From assembly GCA_958510825.1 (NCBI GenBank), contig OY294049.1, forward strand, positions 3,224,001-3,288,000: a stretch of 64,000 bases of DNA. The letters are read 5' to 3'. Within the stretch, counting starts at the first letter, position 1; each line of letters starts with the position of its first letter. The notes below the pieces were generated by a model. It did no database searches. It was not told the DNA's origin and saw only the letters and a list, made by a program, of their open reading frames with translations. Both the position numbers and the translations under genes were made by a program. This document shows, piece by piece, positions 57,201 to 64,000 of the stretch. The stretch is from Brachypterus glaber. Its lineage: Eukaryota > Arthropoda > Insecta > Coleoptera > Kateretidae.

Positions 57201-57290
57201 TTTAGATTTTAGTTTTAAATTCTAGACATTTTGAAATTGAAAAAATTGAATCATTAGGGATAGCCTTAAATAATATTTCCTATAATATAA
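54270..57290. other. Upstream retn intron or 5' region, nothing coding
   Basis: AT-rich DNA with no recognised exon. It contains a relative of one arm of the 3297-3850 foldback (55740-55880) and a GC-rich repeat-like block at 56108-56180 (C-rich run, then CATGGCCCCAGGGCCCCCGG). Confidence 0.35.
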
Positions 57291-57292
57291 AA

Positions 57293-57462
57293 TATAGTTC
57301 TCCGCATGAAAGAAAGTCTCCGACAAAAGGGGGAGGAATCATTCGCGCTCTCTTCTTTCCGTTAAGAGCGCTATAAGGCGTGCGTGCCTACAACGGGCCT
57401 CCCACTTGCACACACATTCCAAACATATTTCCTGTAGCCACAGATCCGTGCGTCAAACTATA
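57293..57462 (+). mobile_element. 170-base interspersed repeat, copy C
   Basis: It starts TATAGTTCTCCGCATGAAAG and ends GTCAAACTATA, the exact mirror of TATAGTT. About 90 percent identical by eye to copy A (27386-27555), and the same length of 170 bases. Confidence 0.75.
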
Positions 57463-57689
57463 ACACTTTTATTCAGTCATGATAAAAAATCTTGTCTGGT
57501 TGTTTGATAAGAAACAGAATGTTATTTTAATATTGACAGATGCTTAAACCAGAAACTGTTGTCCTATTCAGTAGTAAAAAAACACATGTCTAACTTTTTA
57601 TATGCATAGATTTCAATTTATAGAAGAATTTTAAATTGTTTCCTTTTCATGTAGAAGATATAAAAATGAGAATTTAAATTCTTAATATA

Positions 57690-57880
57690 CGAGGAAAACC
57701 ATAAATAAATATTTTATTGATCCAACAAAAGTTGTATATTTTATGGATTTAAAAAAATCTTGAAAAGTTGTATATTTCATTGATCCAAAACAAAAGTTGT
57801 ATATTTTATGGATTTAAAATACAAAATTTGCATATTGTACAAAAAAAAGTTGCATATTGCAGGGATTCAGACAAAAGTTG
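57690..57880. repeat. Degenerate tandem repeat AAAAGTTGTATATTTTATGG
   Basis: Five or six units of 20-40 bases built on AAAAGTTGTATATTT(T/C)AT(G/T)GA, followed by ATTTAAAA or ATCCAAA. Related units occur at 58965-59060 and 30040-30200. Confidence 0.7.
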
Positions 57881-57940
57881 TATACAGTGCGTACATTAAG
57901 TCTGGAATCACCCGTTTAACTTTTCAGTTGTCTTTTAAAA

Positions 57941-58627
57941 AAACGCTTGGACAGGTCGATTTTTATTTTTTATTTTGCATATTTTGGTATAAAAAGTCAA
58001 TAAAATTTTCACCCCCTTGCACCCTCCAATCACAACTTTTTTTTGAAATAGCAATCTTCCCTTGTGACACATCGTTGGAAAGGTTACTTAATAAGCTTTC
58101 TAACAGTGATAACGTCTTACTTGGCAAGGGACTTATAAAAAATGGGTGACTATTTAAAAAAAAATGGAAAGGGTGGGTGCAAGAGGGTGAAAATTGTGAT
58201 GACATTTGGTGTAAAGCTAAATTTGAAAAATAAAAAATAAAAATTGACCTGTCTGAGCATTTTTTTCTGTAACTTGTCACTGGGAAGTAAAAAAAAATGC
58301 CCAGACAGGTCGATTTTTATTTTTAATTTTGCAAATTTTGATTTACACCGAATGTTATCACAATTTTCACCCCCTTGCACCCACCCATTCCATTTTTTTT
58401 TAAATAGCCACCCATTTTTTTAAAGGCCCTTTGCCAAATTAGGATGTGTCATGCGCCGTTAGAAAGCTTATTAAATAACCTTTCCAACGATGTGTCACAA
58501 GGGGTAGGTTGCTATTTGAAAAAAAAGTTGTGATGGGAGGGTGCAAGGGAGTGAAAATTTTGATAACTTTTTTTACACCGAAATTTGCAAAATTAAAAAT
58601 AAAAATCGACCTGTCCGAGGGTTTTTT
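57941..58627. repeat. Fourfold inverted array (two tandem foldbacks)
   Basis: Two units, about 57941-58265 and 58290-58627, are each internally palindromic. The word GACAGGTCGATTTTTATTTT occurs in the order forward, reverse, forward, reverse at 57950, 58250, 58305 and 58610. Inner words TTTTCACCCCCTTGCACCC, CTTGTGACACATCGTTGGAA and AAAGGTTACTTAATAAGC or their complements are shared. The whole block can fold in several alternative ways. The ORFs over it on both strands are repeats of one another. Confidence 0.85.
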
Positions 58628-58639
58628 AAAATCTTAATT

Positions 58640-59940
58640 TTTAACTCCTAGTGACTGTAAACTGTAATAAATATTAGATCAAACTACTAATATTTACATA
58701 CAATTTTACAGCTTTTTTACAGTTCTGTGTTTTTTAATGTTACTGTAAATTCGACTTATTGTTACAAGAACTTCCTGTATTTTTAAAGAGATATTACAAC
58801 CTATTAGGTTAAACTTAAATAACATGAAAATTTAAGCATTATTACAGTTTTTTTGTTAAATTTGCTTATATGAGAGTATAATTTAGTATTTCCTCACAAG
58901 GATAACTGCTTTAAATTTACTATGACTTTTTACAGTGTTCGCACTCTATTGCAGGGAATCAAAATATAAAAGTTGTACATTTCACGAGAGGTGAGGACCT
59001 TTTTTTTAGTCATTAACTTTTTTATCGAGGAAAAAAGTTGTATTTTTACGCTAAAAAAGTTGTTTTTTTTTATAGCTTAAAAGCGAAGGTCTTACTTGTT
59101 GTTGTCCATACATAAAAAACACTACAGTAAACATTTAATAAATACAAATGAACACATTTTTGCCGGATCTTGGTGGTGGTAGATAGGTAGATAAATTAAA
59201 GCTGTGCGACTCTTATCAATGCCCACCTAAGATAAAAAACTTTTAATTACTTGTTGTAGTAGGTAAAATAAATTATCCGACTGGCTTTAATGCCAATGCC
59301 AATTACCAAAGTTTCGTTGGAAATTGGGTCTGCAAGTCAAAAATAGCAGCTATATGGAACTAGTCTAGTAGTCTTCTAGAGATCGTAGGTAGCAATAGGT
59401 AAGCAGAAGGCAACAAGAGCAATGTAACAGTTGACCGTAATCGCTTGTAATGTGGTGTTAAAACATCGGCCATTGTTGTGAGGTGGGGTTGCAGAGGTTA
59501 AACACGGTCATTAATAACCCTGGTTAACTAATCTGTCCGCCAGAGTCATCTATCTTTACAAGTTACTTTACCCGGCCTGAAGCGACTCATATTCTTTCGA
59601 TCGCGAGCAACAATAATATAACGAACTTATGCATCACTTTTTTACTTTGAACAGTCTGATGTTGGTCTTATAGTACGTGCTTTGGGGTAATAACGACAGT
59701 ACAACAAATTATGGAATTATAAAATAAATTTGCTATCTAGAGATAAATAACTTGTTTGTTAGGTCGTTATTACAAAATATATAGCCAATTCGGTACGCCA
59801 TGCTGCTCAATATCAACAAGTTAGCTCTAGACTTTATGTCTAAAAATATATTTCTCTGCTTTTAGGCCCAAATTATTAACACGTTCGCTACCATGGGTAT
59901 ATTCGTGTTTCGACTCCACAGACCAAGCATACGTACAAAC
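58640..59940. other. Non-coding stretch with a GC-richer core
   Basis: No ORF of note. 58640-58960 is full of TTTTACAGT/ACTGTAAA words. 59270-59620 is clearly GC-richer than the flanks without being a recognised repeat and could be conserved non-coding DNA, but nothing in the sequence proves this. Confidence 0.3.
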
Positions 59941-59944
59941 GGCA

Positions 59945-60028
59945 AACAACTACTACTACTAGTAGCCCACACAAGTCCTGGACTTAGGGGATGCTTAAGT
60001 AGAATAGTACGAGGTTAAACAAACATGT
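59945..60028 (+). mobile_element. SINE tail fragment, copy 4
   Basis: Only the 3' part is present: CTACTACTAGTAGCCCACAC, AAGTCCTGGACTTAGGGGAT and AGAATAGTACGAGGTTAAAC. The tRNA head and body are missing, as with 5'-truncated SINE copies. Confidence 0.85.
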
Positions 60029-60707
60029 AATAGGCTCGTATTTACTAGCTAACTAACGGTATCAGCCATGCACAGACCACGCGTCCCTCATATGAGCCGC
60101 ACCTTCCTACAGAGCACGTTAAAACCGCACTCCCAGATCGTGTTGTTTACGCGGTTATTTAATACAGAAAGATCGTCGGCTCATAAATGGGACATCGCTC
60201 TATTTGAAAAATGGTCGTGGCTCATATATGAACGTGTTAATATGCAATTAAAGTACCTGTTGGCATCATCTGGATGTTTCGTCAAAATTGCAATATGTTG
60301 CTGGATCAGTTAAGTTAAATTTAACAAAATATTGATAATTCAGCCTTAATCATATCAATATTATTCAGTAAAATGGTTAAAGTATAATTATACATTTTCG
60401 TTTGGACTTTTTATTAAAAATTATTGTTGGGCATTGTACTAACATACATTTTACACTTAATTTTATTTATATTTGCCGATTTCGTGGTGCTAGTCGACAT
60501 GCAAACACTATAGGGAATTATTAGTTTACGCCAAATCCAATCATTTATCTTTTAAATGCTCTTATATTTTCCGATACTGCTTGTACCCACGCTAATAAAT
60601 CATATTAATGATATACAATATAATCATCGAGATACACGTAATACTAAATCATAAAACCTACTTTTTTACAATAAAATAAAAATCAGATCATTTAATTTTC
60701 TCATTAA

Positions 60708-60746
60708 TTATGCAGGGCTCACTACTGAACCTTGTGGAATACCCAT
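60708..60746 (-). pseudogene. Non-LTR reverse transcriptase scrap (GIPQGSVVSP)
   Basis: The minus strand reads MGIPQGSVVSPA then a stop, matching GIPQGSVLGP of non-LTR RTs. A few codons later another frame reads KLNDL, recalling the usual INDL that follows. Decayed. Confidence 0.55.
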
Positions 60747-60876
60747 AATTATTAAAAAATTTATTTCTTTGGTAATGTTTTATGCTTTAACGTTTTTTAT
60801 AACAAGATATATTTGAGATGTGATATTTGATATTGGCAATACGCAAAAAGGAACTAAGCCACATGAAATTGAAATA

Positions 60877-61043
60877 CAGTATAAGCTCGATTATATAAAC
60901 ATGCGTATATGTGAACTTTTCGTTTTTGTGAACACAGACTTTTTTCTATTGGATTCTCTGTAATGTGAAATCATAAACTCTCGTTAACGTAAACTCACTT
61001 TAATGAGAGTTTACACATTGTTCACATTATCGAGCTTATACTG
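60877..61043. mobile_element. pogo-like MITE with TA target duplication
   Basis: The ends CAGTATAAGCTCGAT and its exact complement are flanked by TA on both sides (60875-60876, 61044-61045). The TIR-like pairing continues loosely through TATAAAC/GTTCACA. The total length is 167 bases. TIRs starting CAGT and TA target sites are typical of pogo/Tigger elements of the Tc1/mariner group. Confidence 0.85.
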
Positions 61044-61113
61044 TATAGCAATTATTTTTTTTAAGCTGCTTTTTAATACATGTAGTTCCAAATGATGGAT
61101 TTTATTAGACTCT

Positions 61114-61513
61114 ACACTCTAAAAATTGTTTTGTGAAATTACTAACAATATCGTTGGTTATTTAATGCCACCGATTTTGCTAGTAAAATTACATATCAAC
61201 TTTGTAATTTAACTAAACTGCATTGTAATCTTGTAAATTCATAACAATTATTTTTTTGTAATTTCACAACATTTACTTTTGATATTACATAATAATTTGT
61301 GAAATTATTTCGCATTTGTACAATATTACTACACGTCTTTGTAATTTTAAATGTTTTTTGCGAAATGTTCAGGTATTTTTGCAAAATTTAGTAAATCCAC
61401 AATAATATTGCGTTTTTATCAAACTAACTTTTGATTTTACAATATAAAAATATAAAATCGCTGCAATATTGTTAGTATTTTTCTTGTAAAAATACCAACG
61501 TTTTTTTCAGTGT
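61114..61513. mobile_element. Possible MITE with ACACTSWAAAAA ends
   Basis: The left end ACACTCTAAAAA mirrors the right end TTTTTTTCAGTGT. The interior repeats TTGTAATTT, TTGTGAAATT and TTTTTGCAAAAT many times. The minus frame at 61196-61384 is a product of this low complexity. Confidence 0.5.
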
Positions 61514-61746
61514 ATATCTGTTTTTTTTTTAATATTTAAAATATAACAAAATATAGTCACATATTATTTAAAAACAATTAGCTAATTGTTTTTTTTATAA
61601 TTATCCATGTCTAATACTTTTTTATGTTTTTTTTTTATATAAATTATTAAATAAATAATAAATTTTGTTTTTCAACGTGTAGGTAATAAAACAATATTTA
61701 AATTAATATGTAAAGATCTGTAATAAAATAGTATATTGTTTTACTA

Positions 61747-61848
61747 AGAGGAAAAGTAAAGCTTTTTTTACTAGTCTGTAGAATTTACGGACGACGCGAA
61801 GCGGAGTCCGGAAACTACAGACGAGTAAAAAAAAAGAACTTTTCCTCT
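61747..61848. repeat. Hairpin with about 43-base arms and GACGCGAAGCGGA loop
   Basis: AGAGGAAAAGT, TTTTTTTACTAGTCTGTAG and ACGGAC on the left pair with GTCCGGAAACTACAGAC, GAGTAAAAAAAAAG and ACTTTTCCTCT on the right. The loop is GC-rich. It lies about 10 bases before a second, larger hairpin. Confidence 0.85.
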
Positions 61849-61858
61849 GAGTGAAACA

Positions 61859-62127
61859 TACATAGAAAAAACGGATTCCTTGAACCAAGGGCACGTGTCT
61901 TTGGATATGCTCAAAGCCATATTCTCTTGTTTCAAGGCTGGCATTTTCTTGAACCAAAGTCAATGTCCTTGAATAAAGAGCGCGGATGTTTATTCCAAAA
62001 CCCGTGCTCTTCATTCAAGGACATTGACTTTGGTTCAAGAAAATGCCAGCCTTGAAACAAGAGAATATGGCTTTGAACATATACATAGACACGTGTCCTT
62101 GGTTCAAGGAATCCGTTTTTCTATGTA
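61859..62127. repeat. Near-perfect long hairpin, about 124-base arms
   Basis: The left arm (TAGAAAAAACGGATTCCTTG, AACCAAGGGCACGTGTCTTT, CATATTCTCTTGTTTCAAGG, TTGAACCAAAGTCAATGTCC) is mirrored to 62127 with only a few mismatches. The loop is about 21 bases near 61984-62004. The frame on the minus strand across it is a shadow. Such a stem would give long dsRNA if transcribed on either strand. Confidence 0.9.
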
Positions 62128-62212
62128 CTATTTTTTCTTCAAGCATTCTATATATATTTTTTAAATATTAATTTTTGAATTTAATTTATTCAGTAATAAA
62201 CTATGTTTTTTA

Positions 62213-62392
62213 TTAAAATAGGCCAATAAAACCCTTTCGAAATAAACTTAAATCTTCCTTAGCTAATTTTAATTTTTTTTCGTAGGCTAAATCGTACATT
62301 TTTTTCGATTTCGATGGTAACTTCTCTAATGTAGCATTTGCAATTTCGGAGAGATTTGTAGGTGTATAAACCATATATTCTTCTTCAATCAT
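62213..62392 (-). CDS. 59-codon ORF resembling the start of a mobile-element recombinase
   Basis: ATG at 62392 opens 59 codons ending at TAA (62213-62215). It reads MIEEEYMVYTPTNLSEIANA, TLEKLPSKSKKMYDLAYEKK and then a lysine-rich tail. From memory, LPxKSKKxYxxxYxxFxxW is a common N-terminal motif in insect ORFs related to Crypton-type tyrosine recombinases. Here the match stops after YEK and the tail looks unrelated, so it would be a truncated copy. It lies next to two hairpins, in a repeat-rich interval. It could also be a short functional peptide, but nothing shows this. Confidence 0.4.
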   Translation of the reverse strand: MIEEEYMVYTPTNLSEIANATLEKLPSKSKKMYDLAYEKKLKLAKEDLSLFRKGFIGLF

Positions 62393-62883
62393 TGTTAATC
62401 AATTTCACACCAGGTTTTTGCACAGAATGTCGAGTCAACCACCTGTTACATAATAAACAAACAAGTTTGAAGTATGGCTGTCATCAAAGTCAAAGAGTGC
62501 TGCCGCCAGTGGTGGTTTTGCTAACTAACTTTTTTTTACGGCGTACAACAATGAACTCATTTTTATACTGTAAAAAAATATATCACTTCTAACTAGTGTA
62601 TTCAGTTATAAAATATGAACATTTTAGTACGCTTGAAGAAAAAGAATTTATTTGATATGTGATACGAAAGTGTTTTGTCTCCGTTGGTATTATTATGTTA
62701 TTTAAAAGTAGATTTTTAATCGTTGTTGAAATAATAATATTTAGGCCACTGAGTAGGGTTGAATGTTATTTGACAATCTGAAAGGGTCATGACTAATCAC
62801 TTGTTAATTTACTACGAAGATAATGTATTTTGTTTTATCCATGGATCCAACGTTCTAGATGAATTGTTGTCGATTTGTTTAAG

Positions 62884-62991
62884 AAGCGCACATCGACGCA
62901 GGCCGATCCCGAAGGCTTGATGAGCGCTAACAGCAGTTTGATTGATGTCAGAGCTCCACCCCCGGGCCCCAAGATGAACTCTCGACTATAA
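62884..62991 (+). CDS. Candidate C-terminal exon of an unidentified gene
   Basis: The pyrimidine-rich TTGTTGTCGATTTGTTTAAG precedes 35 codons and TAA (62989-62991). The peptide reads KRTSTQADPEGLMSANSSLI then DVRAPPPGPKMNSRL. Codon use (GCC, GGC, CCC, ACG, AGC) and GC content far exceed the surroundings, as expected for a constrained exon. Composition suits a disordered cytoplasmic tail. No family was recognised. It is on the strand opposite retn, so it would belong to a neighbouring or overlapping gene. The minus-strand frame over the same bases (62835-63029) is open but contains no recognisable motif. Confidence 0.4.
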   Translation, partial: KRTSTQADPEGLMSANSSLIDVRAPPPGPKMNSRL

Positions 62992-63029
62992 CAAATATCC
63001 CTATTAATTACATCTTTTGTTGTACACAA

Positions 63030-64000
63030 TTTAATGCATATTTATAAAAGCCAGACAGTACTTATAACCTTTATTTTCTATCCTTCTATGAACATTAAAT
63101 CTCATTAATTATATCTTTTCAAACAATGAGGTCCGGTTTTATAGACATCTTTCTATTGTCTTGAAGAATTAATACCATTTTGATAAATTACTTTACACGC
63201 ACTGAGGTATTCCGATTAACTACATATTACAAGCCCTTTATATCAAACAATCATGTAAATCTCTATAGTATACGACTAATATTTTATTCAGATAATTACA
63301 CCTTATAATAATCGTGATTAATCTTTAACATTAATTAATCTTTTTTTTTAAGAACTTTAAACAATATAATAAACATAAGAATAAGCATAAACATAATCTC
63401 AACCTGTAAGATTTTATTAGTTTTGTAAATTACTATGATAATACCAAAGCAACTTCAGCAAAGAAGGGTATCGTTTTAAATAGGAGTTTTGGGCTAAATA
63501 AGAAAAATATGTTTTTGTTTAAAAAAGTGCAAAATGATGAAAAGGAATGATAAAAAAACTGTGTTATTTGTTGATAAAAAACAAAATGAAAAAATAAATA
63601 AAAACTGAGGAATTATTTGTTATCGTAAACCCGACAACATCGCATTATTCTTGCGCTAAATGTGACTATCATACTGAAAAAAAGCAATATTTTTTGTTTA
63701 TTTACAAAACCAACATAAGTACGTTTAGGATTGGGTTATCGTTGATGCTAATGGTTTGCTTACAATGTTATTATAGTATAAATACCTCAAAAATAACTCC
63801 ATAATCGTACTGAAACTTAAGAAACTAGTCACATAAGTCCAGCCTAATTACACATTGAATTACAGTATATTAAATCCGTAAAAACTAATAAAACACAACA
63901 AAATATTTTACCCTGTAGTAGTTAATGTGCAAAGTTATTTTTATTTTGACGAGATGAAATTTGACACTTAAAGTTTCGTGCAATGTTGCCAAATCGTACA
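63030..64000. other. AT-rich right edge, nothing recognised
   Basis: No ORF, repeat boundary or RNA gene supported. The missing upstream retn exons are presumably beyond this edge. Confidence 0.4.

Noticed and set aside
57808..58380. Three overlapping frames with repeated LPxNLSGHFF-like words
   Set aside because: All read arms of the fourfold inverted array; none extends into unique sequence.
61703..62014. 103-codon minus-strand frame
   Set aside because: It spans the arms of two hairpins, so its openness follows from the inverted repeats, and it has no domain.
54262..64000. Upstream retn exon ending in a FEEQFKQ-type codon string
   Set aside because: I looked for a phase-0 donor after such a sequence on the minus strand and found none; the exon is probably outside the window.

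Overview
This is AT-rich animal DNA, almost certainly insect. The clear gene is the 3' part of retained/dead ringer (retn, also dri), the insect ARID3-type transcription factor, on the minus strand. Four coding exons are visible: 54189-54261, 16248-16431, 7924-8645 and 3096-3214. Their phases agree at every junction. Together they give 365 residues plus a stop: almost the whole ARID domain, the extended-ARID tail, a disordered linker and the C-terminal REKLES end. The N-terminal exons were not found and probably lie beyond the right edge. I cannot fix the insect order.

The visible retn exons span about 51 kb, so nearly all the window is intron: 37.8 kb, 7.6 kb and 4.7 kb. The introns are full of old mobile DNA. 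Main items by position: 1-3095, 3' flank with a foldback, a MITE and a short hairpin; 3297-7900, a foldback and a 2-kb inverted duplication with a mobile-element ORF in both arms; 8842-16157, a TIR element split by other insertions, a large foldback and a strong hairpin beside the exon at 16248; 16490-30000, repeats, minisatellites, two tRNA-derived SINEs and a possible THAP-type first exon at 29213; 32800-36500, decayed non-LTR reverse transcriptase scraps; 39771-43296, a TIR element with a CXC-type cysteine ORF followed by a hAT-like element with an 8-bp target duplication and a small internal ORF; 44700-54140, inverted and direct duplications, another SINE, MITEs and an RT fragment.

Right of 54261 no N-terminal retn exon was recognised. 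This part holds a fourfold inverted array, a SINE tail, a pogo-like MITE, two adjacent hairpins, a 59-codon ORF resembling the start of a mobile-element recombinase, and a GC-rich candidate terminal exon on the plus strand (62884-62991).

There is no sign of bacterial, CRISPR or rRNA content. The most distinctive property is the number of long inverted repeats inside one transcription unit. Most of them would be transcribed as part of retn pre-mRNA. All calls were made by eye; no similarity search was run.
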